From the NCBI GenBank assembly GCA_022562915.1, contig JADFOJ010000019.1, forward strand, positions 1-45,827: a stretch of 45,827 nucleotides of DNA, in the 5' to 3' direction. A model generated the notes under the pieces. The model saw only the letters and a program-made list of their open reading frames with translations. It did no database searches and was not told the DNA's origin. This document shows, piece by piece, positions 16,381-25,173 of the stretch (position 1 is the first letter of the stretch; each line of letters starts with the position of its first letter). This DNA is from Planctomycetota bacterium. Its GTDB lineage: Bacteria > Planctomycetota > Phycisphaerae > Phycisphaerales > SM1A02. A program made the position numbers and the translations under genes.

Positions 16381-18189
16381 CTACTGCTCGGTGGTCAGTA
16401 CGGCGAGAAACGCCTCCTGGGGTATGCTCACCGATCCGACCATTTTCATGCGCTTCTTGCCCTTTTTCTGCTTCTCCAGCAGCTTGCGCTTGCGGGTGAC
16501 GTCGCCGCCGTAGCACTTGGCGGTGACGTTCTTGCGGACGGCCTTGATCGTCTCGCGGGCGATGATCTTGCCGCCGATCGCGGCCTGCAGCGGGATCTCG
16601 AACTGGTGACGGGCGATCTGCTTGCGCAACGTCTGGAGGATCGCGCGGCTGCGCTTCTCGGCCGCCTGCCGGTGACAGATGAGGCTCATCGCCTCCACGG
16701 CGACCTCGTTGACCAGGATGTCCACCTTGACCAGCTTGTCCGCGTGGTAGCCGATGATCTCGTAGTCCATCGTGCCGTACCCGCGCGTGATTGATTTCAG
16801 CTTGTCGTGGAAGTCATAGATGATCTCCGCCAGCGGAAGCTCGAAATCGAGCATCTGGCGAGTCTGCGAGATGAACCGCTGGCCCTTGTAGGTGCCGCGG
16901 CGGCCGTCGCAGAGCTTCATGAGGTCACCGATGTTCTCGGTCGGGCAGATGATCTCCAGCTTGACGAGCGGTTCGCGGACACTCTCGATGGTGGACGGGT
17001 CGGGCAGGTCGGCGGGGTTGTGGATCTCCTTGACCGAGCCGTCGCGCAACACGATCTGGTAGCTGACCGTCGGCGCCGTCTGCACGATCTCGACGCCGCC
17101 CTCGCGCTCCAGCCGCTGCTGAATGATCTCCATGTGCAGCAGCCCCAGGAACCCGCACCGGAAGCCGAACCCCAGCGCCTCGGAGTGGGTGGCGTCGAAC
17201 ACGAAGCTGGCGTCGTTGAGCCGCAGCTTCTCGATCGCATCACGAAGCGTCTCGAATTCGCCCTTACGACCGGAGTCGCCCGTCGTGGTGGCCGGGTAGA
17301 ACTCGCAGAAGACCATCTGCTTCGGCTCGCGGTATCCCGGCAGCGGTTTGTCCGCCGGGTCCGTGTCCAGTGTGATCGTGTCGCCGACGCGAACGTCCTC
17401 CAGCGCCCGGATGGACGCCACCAGGTATCCGACCTCGGCGTGTACGAGTTCGTCCACCCTGGTCGGGGTCGGGGTGTGGCGACCCAGCTCGGTGATCGTG
17501 TAGTGGCGGCCGGTGCCGAGCATGCGGATGCGGTCGCCGACGCGCAGGGCGCCGTCGAAGACGCGGCAATAGACGATGACGCCGCGGTAGTCGTCGTAGC
17601 GGCTGTCGAAGATCAAGGCGCGGGTCTTGTCGGTTTCGGGCGGCGCCGGCGGCGGGAGCCTCTCGCAGATGCGATCGAGCAGTTCGGCGACGCCCTCGCC
17701 GGTCTTTGCCGAGCAGTAGAGGCACTCCTCGGCGGGGAGGCCGAGCACCTGCTCGATTTCCATCGCGACCTCCTGCGGCCGCGCGGTGGGCAGGTCGATC
17801 TTGTTCACGACGGGAATGAGCTCCAGGTCGTTCTCCACGGCGAGGTACGCATTGGCGACGGTCTGCGCCTCGACGCCCTGGGTGGCGTCCACGACCAGGA
17901 TGGCGCCCTCGCACGCGGTCAGCGCGCGCGAGACCTCGTACGCGAAATCGACGTGCCCGGGCGTGTCGATGAAGTTGAGCTGGTAGTCTTCGCCCTGCCA
18001 GGTGTGGTGGATGGTGACGGCGGAGGCCTTGATGGTGATGCCGCGCTCCCGCTCCAGGTCCATGGTGTCCAGCAACTGGTCCCGGGCATCGCGTTCCGAG
18101 ACGGCCTTGGTGAACTGCAGCAACCGATCGGCCAGCGTGCTCTTGCCGTGATCGATGTGCGCGATGATGGAGAAGTTGCGGACGTGCAC
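16381..18189 (-). CDS. lepA: Elongation factor 4
   Basis: A 602-residue ribosome-bound GTPase. The G1 loop AHIDHGKST (10-18), the RGITIKA switch I region, DTPGHVDF, NKIDLP and the LepA-specific C-terminal domain (KCYGGDVTRKRKLLEKQKKGKKRMK) are all present. EF4 helps translation under stress and 30S assembly. The GTG at 18189 (MHVRNFSIIAHIDHGK) gives the family's usual length; codons further upstream run through a 20-bp tandem repeat and are unlikely to be translated. Confidence 0.97.
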   Translation of the reverse strand: MHVRNFSIIAHIDHGKSTLADRLLQFTKAVSERDARDQLLDTMDLERERGITIKASAVTIHHTWQGEDYQLNFIDTPGHVDFAYEVSRALTACEGAILVVDATQGVEAQTVANAYLAVENDLELIPVVNKIDLPTARPQEVAMEIEQVLGLPAEECLYCSAKTGEGVAELLDRICERLPPPAPPETDKTRALIFDSRYDDYRGVIVYCRVFDGALRVGDRIRMLGTGRHYTITELGRHTPTPTRVDELVHAEVGYLVASIRALEDVRVGDTITLDTDPADKPLPGYREPKQMVFCEFYPATTTGDSGRKGEFETLRDAIEKLRLNDASFVFDATHSEALGFGFRCGFLGLLHMEIIQQRLEREGGVEIVQTAPTVSYQIVLRDGSVKEIHNPADLPDPSTIESVREPLVKLEIICPTENIGDLMKLCDGRRGTYKGQRFISQTRQMLDFELPLAEIIYDFHDKLKSITRGYGTMDYEIIGYHADKLVKVDILVNEVAVEAMSLICHRQAAEKRSRAILQTLRKQIARHQFEIPLQAAIGGKIIARETIKAVRKNVTAKCYGGDVTRKRKLLEKQKKGKKRMKMVGSVSIPQEAFLAVLTTEQ

Positions 18190-18246
18190 GGGGGTGGGGG
18201 GGTGAGCGGGGATTGTAGGCCGAAGCCGGGACGATACGGGCGCGCC

Positions 18247-18300
18247 GCCTGTTCCAAGGATGCAGCGCCTGTTCCTTGAATGCAGCGCCTGTTCCCTCCG
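18247..18300. repeat. Tandem repeat, 20-bp unit, about 2.7 copies
   Basis: Three GCCTGTTCC starts at 18247, 18267 and 18287, spaced exactly 20 bases apart. The first two units differ at three positions (CAAGGATGCAGC versus CTTGAATGCAGC region). It lies just upstream of the lepA start and next to the composite A3 repeat. Function unknown. Confidence 0.75.
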
Positions 18301-18307
18301 TCTCTGG

Positions 18308-18481
18308 TGTGGCACGGTTGAGCGGGAGAAAATAGACCGGGACTAATTTCCGGCCGGTGGCCTACCGCAACGCGGTGCCGGCAACCCGGAAATTAGTCCC
18401 GGTCTATTTTCTCCCGCTCGCCCGTGGAGCGACGTCCAACCACGGGCGAGCCCGCCTGCGGCGGACTCGACCGTGCCACCC
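18308..18481. repeat. Composite repeat: family B element nested inside family A (A3)
   Basis: The outer family A arms are TGTGGCACGGTTGAG (18308-18322) and CTCGACCGTGCCACC (18466-18480). Inside the left half sits a complete B element with perfect 33-bp arms (18321-18353 and 18386-18418). After it the A sequence resumes at TCGCCCGTGGAGC, with GACGTC at 18431 and a CCGCC-TGC-GGCGG hairpin. Removing the B element leaves an A copy resembling A2. It lies 14 bases from the stop of the lipoprotein gene. Confidence 0.9.
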
Positions 18482-18495
18482 ACCGCGGTGGCTTC

Positions 18496-19182
18496 TCAAC
18501 TGCCGTCAAAGAACACCGGCGCCGGCACGAGCCGCCCGTCCTGTGTCTCCAGGAACATCTCGTCATCCGCCTCGTGCACCCGGACGAAGGTGGGGCGCAG
18601 GCCCCGGGAGTCCGGCTGCAGTATGAGAAAATCGTCCTGGACCTGCCAGCTGCCCTCCTCGCGTCCAAGCGACGCGGGCCCGCTTCTCCGCGGCCCCTGC
18701 CGCGAGAAGCTGTATCGAAGATCGGCGCTCAACCGGAGCGATCCGACGTCGCCCGTCCAGTTGCCGATGAGCCGGTCCTCGAGCACCTCGGGCGGGCCGC
18801 TGAGCGAGGACATCGGCTGCAGGTTGCGCACGTCGAGATGAAGTTCGTCGCCGACCCTGCGAATGGAGACGCGGGCGGGCTGTCTTGGGAGCTCTGCGTA
18901 GGGTTCGATCCACAGGGCCGCGTAGTTGCGCCGCGTCCACTGCCCACGCTCCATGGGCATGTGGTACCGGTTGATGCCGGGGTACAGCCGGTAGACGCCG
19001 GACTCGCTGAGCTGAAGAAGCTGGGTGCCGTTGGTCCACCATTCCGTGAGCTCAGGGACGTCGGTCGGGTCCAGCGGCAGCGGAGTGGAGACGGCCAGCA
19101 GGTCCTGTTCTTCCTGTTTCGACTTGGATTCGCACCCGACCGCCACGATCAGGACAAGGGCCGCCGCAACGATGAATCGCAT
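18496..19182 (-). CDS. Lipoprotein of unknown function
   Basis: A 228-residue protein beginning with a signal sequence and lipobox (LIVAVGC, Cys17), so it is probably anchored in an envelope membrane. The mature part has no family I recognise. It is mostly beta-like, with LIGNWTGD and LSADLRYSFSRQGPRRSG toward the end, reminiscent of small lipocalin/calycin-like 'extracellular binding' repeats (G-W sandwiched in strands), but this is weak. The ATG at 19182 has AGGAAGG 9 bases upstream. It is the last gene of a leftward run starting with the phosphorylase-like gene. Confidence 0.7.
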   Translation of the reverse strand: MRFIVAAALVLIVAVGCESKSKQEEQDLLAVSTPLPLDPTDVPELTEWWTNGTQLLQLSESGVYRLYPGINRYHMPMERGQWTRRNYAALWIEPYAELPRQPARVSIRRVGDELHLDVRNLQPMSSLSGPPEVLEDRLIGNWTGDVGSLRLSADLRYSFSRQGPRRSGPASLGREEGSWQVQDDFLILQPDSRGLRPTFVRVHEADDEMFLETQDGRLVPAPVFFDGS

Positions 19183-19275
19183 GGGAATCGCCTTCCTGGG
19201 GCCGCGTCTCCGGGCACCGGGGATATGTACGAAGGATGCGCGGAACCGGATGCCCCGTCGCAATAGCGTAACCAG

Positions 19276-19899
19276 TCAGTCTCGGTAGAGCCCCTGCTCG
19301 TGGATATAGGCGAGCACGGTGGGCTGGAGGAGCCCCCGGGCGTCGCCGCCGGAGCCAAGCCGCTCGCGCAGACCGGTGGCGCCGATGTCCAGTTGCGGCA
19401 CGGCGACCGCCCAGCTCATCCAGCGGGTGGTCTCGGCGGCGTCGTAGTGTGCCCTGAGCTGGACACGGAACGCGTCACCGTCCAGCGGCGGCCGCACCAT
19501 CACCGCGGGGGTGGCGAGCTCGAGAATGCCCGGCCAGTCCTTCCAGTCATGAAAGCCGATCGCCTGGTCGGAGCCGATGAGAAGAAAGACTTCCGTGCCG
19601 GAATCGAGCTCGCCGTGCAGGGAGTGCAGCGTGTCCACGGTGTAGCTGGGCCCGGGCCGGTCGAGTTCGATCGTGCTGATCTCGGCGCCGGGGACCTCCG
19701 CCACCGCGCGCCGGAGCATCGCCAGGCGGTGGCGTGCATCGGTGGGGGGCCGAAGGGTCTTCAATGGATTGGCGGCCGCCGGTATATAGATGATACGAGG
19801 GCAGCCGAGCCGCCGGGCCACGATCGGGGGCAGCATCGTGTGCGCCAGGTGCGGCGGGTCGAAGGTTCCACCGAAGACCAGCAGGCGCGTGGCGGGCAT
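19276..19899 (-). CDS. nadD: Nicotinate-nucleotide adenylyltransferase
   Basis: A 207-residue nucleotidyltransferase that makes deamido-NAD from nicotinate mononucleotide and ATP. The signature GGTFDPPHLAH (10-20, with the HxxH ATP motif) and GATGLRERL near the end (the ISxTxxR counterpart) are visible, with LLIGSDQAIGFHDWKDW between them. The ATG shares one base with the TAA stop of the upstream gene (TAATG), so translation is coupled. Confidence 0.93.
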   Translation of the reverse strand: MPATRLLVFGGTFDPPHLAHTMLPPIVARRLGCPRIIYIPAAANPLKTLRPPTDARHRLAMLRRAVAEVPGAEISTIELDRPGPSYTVDTLHSLHGELDSGTEVFLLIGSDQAIGFHDWKDWPGILELATPAVMVRPPLDGDAFRVQLRAHYDAAETTRWMSWAVAVPQLDIGATGLRERLGSGGDARGLLQPTVLAYIHEQGLYRD

Positions 19900-20528
19900 T
19901 ACTTCAGCATACGTTCAATGACGGCGGCGGCGGCCGCCATGGCCGCGGTGCTATCGGTGCGCAGCCGCAGGAGTTGCCCCAGGCTCACATGTCTACGCAG
20001 CATCGCGCGGGCCACGCGCCCGATTCGAGTGCGGCCGACGGGGTCCACCCAGGTGTCGATGTCAGCCGGCAGCGAGGTCTCCGGGCCGTCGCTCACCCCG
20101 CGAACGATCGCCCACCGCCATCGATGCTCGTCGGCGACGCGGGCGAACGCCGCCGACTCCAGGTCCACCAGATCAGCCCCGCTCTGGGCGGCCCACTCTC
20201 GTTTTGCTTCGGGCGAGGTCAGCGTCCGGTCGGGGCACGAGACGACCGGGCCGCCCGGCGCCGACATCGGCGGTGTGAGCGTCGTGCCGGCATCGACCAG
20301 GACCGACGACGCCGAGTGTGCCGTGCCGACGGCGAACCTGGTGTTCAGTGAGCCCGCCAGCCCGCACAGGATCACGGCACCCGGCGGCGACTGCCCCCGG
20401 GCCCACCGGCCCGCCGCGAGTGGGCCCGGCCCACTACACGCCAGCGTGCAGCAGCGCCCGAGCCCCGCCCGCGCTAGCGCCCGGCGCTCGAAGTGAAGAG
20501 GACAGACGACGAGCACCCGGCCGGTCAT
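19899..20528 (-). CDS. Nucleoside-phosphorylase/MTA-SAH nucleosidase superfamily protein
   Basis: A 209-residue protein that shows the phosphorylase fold pattern: VLVVCPLHFERRAL at the start, an ILCGLAGSLN glycine loop near 52-61, VLVDAGTTL, then DLVDLESAAFARVADEH and WAIVRGVSDGPE, the counterparts of the MEGAA and VRxISD motifs that bind ribose and base. The substrate is not determined; hopanoid-associated phosphorylases (HpnG) and futalosine hydrolases share this design. It is coupled to nadD. Confidence 0.72.
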   Translation of the reverse strand: MTGRVLVVCPLHFERRALARAGLGRCCTLACSGPGPLAAGRWARGQSPPGAVILCGLAGSLNTRFAVGTAHSASSVLVDAGTTLTPPMSAPGGPVVSCPDRTLTSPEAKREWAAQSGADLVDLESAAFARVADEHRWRWAIVRGVSDGPETSLPADIDTWVDPVGRTRIGRVARAMLRRHVSLGQLLRLRTDSTAAMAAAAAVIERMLK

Positions 20529-20559
20529 CGTCGGGTACGGTAGCTGGCGGCGGGCTGAG

Positions 20560-20979
20560 TTACCAGTTGGGCCCGACGTCCGTGCCCATGATTCTCAACG
20601 GCACCTCGGCGTGCGCGTCCGTCAGGGGCAGTGTGGGAAACCGGTCGGCGATCTGCCGGGGGGTGAGCAGCTCGGCGAGTTCGACGCCGGAGCTGTCATA
20701 GACCGAGTACAGCGGTCCCTCCGCGGTGGCGTAGAACTTCACCGTGTACTGCCCGCTCTCGATCTCGCCAAGCAGGGTCAGGTTATGGCGGAACTCAGAC
20801 GAGTAATACTCCGACGGAAACTCGATCCCCGCCTGTCCGGCGGCACCCTCGCCGCCGGCCTGCAGCCGGTCAGGCGCAAAGACGCTGGCCATCACGAGAA
20901 ACCCCCCGATCAGCGCCGCGGTCACGGCGAGATGTCGAGGGTTCAGCCGGAGCTTGATCCTGACCTTGAGGTTCTTCAC
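20560..20979 (-). CDS. Secreted or membrane-anchored protein of unknown function
   Basis: A 139-residue protein: a very basic start (KNLKVRIKLRLNPRH), one hydrophobic segment (about residues 16-34), then a small domain (FRHNLTLLGEIESGQYTVKFYATAEGPLYSVYDSSG). No family recognised. The GTG at 20979 is preferred over a TTG 18 bases upstream. It leads a leftward run with the phosphorylase-like gene 31 bases downstream. Confidence 0.6.
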   Translation of the reverse strand: MKNLKVRIKLRLNPRHLAVTAALIGGFLVMASVFAPDRLQAGGEGAAGQAGIEFPSEYYSSEFRHNLTLLGEIESGQYTVKFYATAEGPLYSVYDSSGVELAELLTPRQIADRFPTLPLTDAHAEVPLRIMGTDVGPNW

Positions 20980-21083
20980 GTTGACCCTATCGGCCAATCG
21001 AAGGGGCTGCCCCAGCCGTCGTCGGCCTTGCCGGTCGGTTTGCAGCGGATACTATTGCGCCCCATAACTCACGCCGACCGGCG

Positions 21084-21158
21084 GACCCCATCGTCTAGTC
21101 AGGTCCAGGACACCAGGTTTTCATCCTGGGAACAGGGGTTCAAATCCCCTTGGGGTCA
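21084..21158 (+). tRNA. tRNA-Glu (anticodon TTC)
   Basis: A 75-base cloverleaf: acceptor GACCCCA/TGGGGTC, D arm starting GTCTAG, anticodon stem CCAGG/CCTGG with loop TTTTCAT, T stem AGGGG/CCCCT with loop TTCAAAT. The anticodon TTC reads GAA and GAG. The discriminator base is A at 21158, and CCA is not encoded. Confidence 0.95.
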
Positions 21159-21437
21159 TTCACCTTCGAGAAAGATATGTGCCTCTCTGGTGCTGTCGTC
21201 AGCGTCGACTGCCCTGGGGCTCCCGCTTGGCCCGCGAGCGAGTTGACCCATCGGCGCCAGTCTTTCTGCCCCAACCGCATTCGGGGCATCCACCCGATTC
21301 ATTTGCATGAATTCCGGTTTGAGCGCACGGGCTGACGCGAGTCGGCCACACTATACAATCGTCGAACAATCTCCGTGTGTCGTCGGGCCGCCGTCGACCG
21401 ACCTGCAAAGTGAACCGCCATTCGTGAGGCAGCAACA

Positions 21438-22019
21438 GTGAGTCGCCCGCGCATCGCAATCATCGCCAGTATCGGTCTCATGGTCCTCGTCGTAGCCGGG
21501 TACTTTGCTCTGGGCAGCGCACAAGCCTCACACTGGGACACTAGCACGACTTATCGACTGAGGAATATTCAGCACGCCATCCTTATCGCTGGCGCCCTCC
21601 TCGACGAAATGCCACCGACGATCCTGGCCCTCATTTGGAGAAATGATCTCTCGCCCGAAATCCTGTTCACGTATCGCTCGGAACGATCTCCTGCGGACGT
21701 CCACATCGGCAACACCTCATTGCAGGCCTTCCTTGATCTCCCTTGGGACGAAGCGAGATCGTTCGTTCTCGGTATAGAGACTGAATCGGAGTGGGAACTC
21801 GTCGGCGACTTTCTCGTGGGCCGGAGTATCTGGCGCGACAATGACTCCCCGCCGAACCTCGTCGAGGGAATCTCGGTCACCTGCCCGTTCCATAAGGCAC
21901 AAAGGGCGATCATCTATGCTGACCGCTCCGTCGAGTTCATTGTCGGCACGGCTTGGATTTCGACTCAGAATCAATTGCGGTCTGAACTTGGCCTCTCGCC
22001 GATACCAGAGCTTCCGTAA
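21438..22019 (+). CDS. Orphan secreted/membrane protein, low GC
   Basis: A 193-residue protein with a GTG start, a basic tip and one hydrophobic segment (about residues 7-27) acting as signal peptide or anchor. The remainder (SPADVHIGNTSLQAFLDLPWDEARSF; GISVTCPFHKAQRAIIYADRSVEF) resembles no family I know. The base composition is visibly less GC-rich than its neighbours, and it sits between tRNA-Glu and a gene-poor stretch, a common position for acquired DNA. GAGG lies a suitable distance upstream. Confidence 0.6.
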   Translation: MSRPRIAIIASIGLMVLVVAGYFALGSAQASHWDTSTTYRLRNIQHAILIAGALLDEMPPTILALIWRNDLSPEILFTYRSERSPADVHIGNTSLQAFLDLPWDEARSFVLGIETESEWELVGDFLVGRSIWRDNDSPPNLVEGISVTCPFHKAQRAIIYADRSVEFIVGTAWISTQNQLRSELGLSPIPELP

Positions 22020-22513
22020 TCGCTCGTTGCCGCCCATAGTCTCCGGAACGTGTCAACAAGAATGAGATACCTGCGTTCATGATGAGATCGCAACGCTCGG
22101 ATAACCGTTGCGAGTTTCGCGGCGTTGGATGACTGTCGCGTGAGCTGGCGTCTGTAGCGCCGCGACCACGGGAAGAGGAGGCCCCTCTCCCCGTGGATCC
22201 CTGCGCTTGTACCCGATCCTGTTCCAAGACGTGAGCGAGAATCGGTGCTCATGCGCCTGCGGCGAGGCTATCGATGCGCTGCGGGCGACGACGCTCTACC
22301 TGTATGAGGTCCCAGCGCCGCCGTGTCGTGCCCGGACCGCCGTGATCGCGGCCCGCCCCGGCCGCTTGGCACGAGCGTGAGCACCATTGCGCCGACGACG
22401 ATCGACCCCGTCCGCCCGGAACCTGACGAGAAAAAGTGACGCCGGCGCGCAGGATCCGTCCCGTGAGCGCATAGAACCTTGTGTGGGGGATCACCCTGGT
22501 CGGAGGCTTCGCC
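22020..22513. other. Gene-poor stretch
   Basis: No credible gene. Short open frames on either strand here have no ribosome binding site and unnatural amino acid composition. I see no tRNA, palindrome or repeat. It may hold the remains of DNA that came in with the preceding low-GC gene, and the promoter of the beta-helix gene. Confidence 0.5.
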
Positions 22514-24745
22514 ATGGCTGGACGCCGGCTCCTGATCGTGACCATGATTGCCGCACTGTCGTCACACGTCCGGGCCGATGTCCGGTTCGTCGATGACGAT
22601 GCGTCACCCGGCGGCGACGGGGTGTCGTGGGGCACCGCGTACCGCTTCCTGCAGGACGCCCTGCACGACGCCTCGAACGACGTCACGATCAACGAGATTC
22701 GCATCGGCCAGGGCACCTACCGGCCCGATCGGGACGAGGCCGGCGACGTCACGCCCGGCGATCGGGCGGCCTCGTTCGGGCTGCTCAACGGCGTGGCGAT
22801 CCTGGGCGGCTTTGCCGGCATCGGCGCAGCCGACCCCGATGAGCGGGACCCTGCTCTCTTCGCGTCGATCCTGACCGGCGACCTGCTGGGCAACGATGAA
22901 CCGGTTTTCCTGTTCAACGACGAGAACAGCTTCCACGTCACCACCGGCAGCGGCACCGATACGACGGCTGTTCTCGACGGCGTCACGATCACCGCCGGCA
23001 ACGCAGACAGCGATCCCGAGTCCGCCGGCGCCGGCATGATCGTCATCGACGGCAGCCCGTCCGTCATTGATTGCCGCTTTCGGAGCAACGCCGCCGACGT
23101 CAGGGGCGCCGGCATGTCCAACCAGAACAGCAGTCCGACGATCACCGGGTGCACCTTCAGCAGGAACGCCGCCTCCGACGGCGCGGGCATGCACAACGAG
23201 AACAGCTCACCTTCGGTGACCGACTGCGGGTTCGACAACAACAACGGATCGTCCGGCGCCGGAATGCAGAACGACGCCGGCAGCAACCCCGTGGTCGTCG
23301 AGTGCCGGTTTGTCGGCAACGGCGCCGTGCTCGGCGGCGGCATGCTGAACTTCCAGAGCAGCCCGACCCTCACCGGGTGCCTGTTTTCCATCAACAATGC
23401 CTTCTGGGGCGGCGGGATGCTCAACATCGGCGGGAGCAACCCCCGGGTCACCGGCTGCACGTTCACCGGCAACACCGCCGGCGGCAACGGTGGCGGGCTG
23501 ATTAACCTGGGCAACAGCCTGGCGGACGTAGTCAACTGCGTGTTCACCGCCAACGTTGCGGAGTTCGGCGGCGGCGCGTTCAACGGCGAGTCCGACGCGA
23601 CGTTCCAGGGATGTACGTTCGGGGGCCCGGATCCCGCCGACGGCAACGCGGCGACGGCCACCGGAGGCGGGATGTACAACTTCGAGAGCGCCCCCGTCGT
23701 CACCGGCTGCGCGTTCATTGGCAACACCGCCAACTTCGCCGGCGGCATGTTCAACGACGTGAGCAACCCCCTGGTGACGGACTGCACGTTCAGCGTCAAC
23801 ACGGCGGCGACGGCCACAGGGGCCATGGGCAATTTCGAGGGCGCCGCGCCGACGCTGATCAACTGCACGTTCACCCAGAACGCCGCGCCCGCCGCCGGCG
23901 CGATACGGAATTTCGACAACGGAGCCCCCGTCCTGTTCGGCTGCCTGTTCGACGGCAACACCGCGATCGACGAAGGCGGCGCCATAGTGAACATTCTGGG
24001 CAGCAACCCCACCCTCACGAGCTGCCTGTTCGTCGGAAACTCCACCGGCGGGTTCGGAGGGGCGATCCAGTCCTTTGACAGCAGCCACCCGACGCTGGTC
24101 AACGTCGCCCTGATCGCCAACAGTGCGGCGTTCGCCGGCGGGGCGATCAGCACGGAGGGGCCGGGCCCGACACTGATCAATTGCACCGTCGCCGCCAACA
24201 CGGCCACCATCCTCGGTGGCGGGCTCTTCGGCGGATCGCCGGTGCTGGCCAACTGCATCGTCCGGGCCAACACCAACGGCCAGATCGAGGGCGCCTCGCC
24301 CGTCGCGTCGTTCAGCAACGTGCAGGGCGGCGTGCCCGGCCCCGGCAACATCGATGTCGACGCGATGTTCGTCGATCCGCCCGGCGGCGACTACCGTCTC
24401 CTGCCCGGTTCCCCAAGCATCGACGCCGGCCACAACTGGTCGATCGCCGGCATCGCGGAGACGGACCTCGACGGCAACCCCCGGTTCGCGGCGGATCGCA
24501 ACGATTTCGACCCCGGCTGCGGCGTCCCGGTTGTCGTGGACATGGGCGCGTACGAGTTCCAGGGTGACCCGTTCCCGGTGAAGCTCGGGGACATCGACGG
24601 CGATGGGACCGTCGGCATCACCGACTTCCTGGCGTTGCTCGGTCAATGGGGCGCATGCGCCGGCCAGTGCTGCCTGGCGGACCTGGATCTCGACACGGAT
24701 GTCGGCATCACCGATTTCCTGATCCTGCTGGGCAACTGGGGATGA
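22514..24745 (+). CDS. Secreted right-handed beta-helix protein with dockerin-like tail
   Basis: A 743-residue protein: signal peptide (about 1-21), then from about 150 to 600 some twenty imperfect repeats of roughly 20-25 residues with the pattern GGGMxNxxSxPTxTxCxFxxN. These are the turns of a parallel beta-helix typical of pectate-lyase-like and surface proteins. DNA for it can look repetitive in all frames. It ends in two calcium-binding-loop repeats (from residue 693, DIDGDGTVGITDFL; and DLDLDTDVGITDFL) that match the Phycisphaerae dockerin-like module. A catalytic site is not obvious. GGAGG lies 8 bases before the ATG at 22514. Confidence 0.88.
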   Translation: MAGRRLLIVTMIAALSSHVRADVRFVDDDASPGGDGVSWGTAYRFLQDALHDASNDVTINEIRIGQGTYRPDRDEAGDVTPGDRAASFGLLNGVAILGGFAGIGAADPDERDPALFASILTGDLLGNDEPVFLFNDENSFHVTTGSGTDTTAVLDGVTITAGNADSDPESAGAGMIVIDGSPSVIDCRFRSNAADVRGAGMSNQNSSPTITGCTFSRNAASDGAGMHNENSSPSVTDCGFDNNNGSSGAGMQNDAGSNPVVVECRFVGNGAVLGGGMLNFQSSPTLTGCLFSINNAFWGGGMLNIGGSNPRVTGCTFTGNTAGGNGGGLINLGNSLADVVNCVFTANVAEFGGGAFNGESDATFQGCTFGGPDPADGNAATATGGGMYNFESAPVVTGCAFIGNTANFAGGMFNDVSNPLVTDCTFSVNTAATATGAMGNFEGAAPTLINCTFTQNAAPAAGAIRNFDNGAPVLFGCLFDGNTAIDEGGAIVNILGSNPTLTSCLFVGNSTGGFGGAIQSFDSSHPTLVNVALIANSAAFAGGAISTEGPGPTLINCTVAANTATILGGGLFGGSPVLANCIVRANTNGQIEGASPVASFSNVQGGVPGPGNIDVDAMFVDPPGGDYRLLPGSPSIDAGHNWSIAGIAETDLDGNPRFAADRNDFDPGCGVPVVVDMGAYEFQGDPFPVKLGDIDGDGTVGITDFLALLGQWGACAGQCCLADLDLDTDVGITDFLILLGNWG

Positions 24746-24903
24746 TCACATCCTGCCAGTGAGCATCAGGGTGGTTCACGCCGTGTTGGCGCTCGCCGTG
24801 GAGGGGGCGGCATCTCACGGTTGAGCTCAGTCTGCGAGTGACGCCGTCGGGAGAGACACGTCGATTCCGGTTCATGCCGGCCTCCTTGCCATCCGACATT
24901 CTG

Positions 24904-24925
24904 GAGTATATACTCGAATATATAC
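24904..24925. promoter_or_regulatory. Probable vapBC operator
   Basis: A perfect 12-bp palindrome, GAGTATATACTC (24904-24915), is followed at once by a second TATATAC (24919-24925). It lies 15 bases before the antitoxin start in otherwise GC-rich DNA. VapB antitoxins bind such palindromes with VapC to repress their own operon; here this is inferred from position. Confidence 0.6.
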
Positions 24926-24939
24926 ACAAGGGGCACAGC

Positions 24940-25173
24940 ATGATCGCCACTGCGAAGGTCTTTCCCAACGGAGCCAGCCAGGCCGTTCGGCTGCCCAAAG
25001 AGTTCCGCTTCGACGTCGACGAGGTCTGCATCAGGCGCATCGGCGCTGCCGTGCTGTTGTTTCCGAAGGAATCGGCGTGGGGACTGATGCGCGACGCGCT
25101 CGGCCAGGCCGACGATGACTTCATGGCCGATCGCAACCATCCTGGGCAGCCCGACGAGCGCACACCGCTGTGA
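24940..25173 (+). CDS. vapB: VapB-type antitoxin
   Basis: A 77-residue protein with an N-terminal AbrB/SpoVT-like DNA-binding fold: MIATAKVFPNGASQAVRLPKEFRFDVDEV is the swapped-hairpin barrel (the K-x-SQAVRLPKxFR pattern is standard for VapB). A short toxin-binding tail follows. The ATG at 24940 is chosen because it begins the domain and follows a GGGG ribosome site; a longer frame upstream would run through the palindromic operator. The stop overlaps the toxin GTG by 4 bases. Confidence 0.9.
   Translation: MIATAKVFPNGASQAVRLPKEFRFDVDEVCIRRIGAAVLLFPKESAWGLMRDALGQADDDFMADRNHPGQPDERTPL

Noticed and set aside
18190-18315. N-terminal extension of lepA
   Set aside because: It runs through a 20-bp tandem repeat, and LepA normally starts directly before the GTPase domain.
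22481-22513. GTG start for the beta-helix protein
   Set aside because: The ATG at 22514 has a ribosome site and begins a proper signal peptide.
22249-22716. A 155-codon minus-strand frame
   Set aside because: No ribosome site, Arg/Ser-rich shadow composition, and it overlaps the start of the beta-helix gene.
22660-24300. A CRISPR-like or satellite array
   Set aside because: The repetition is that of beta-helix turns within one open frame; unit length and sequence vary and there are no spacers.
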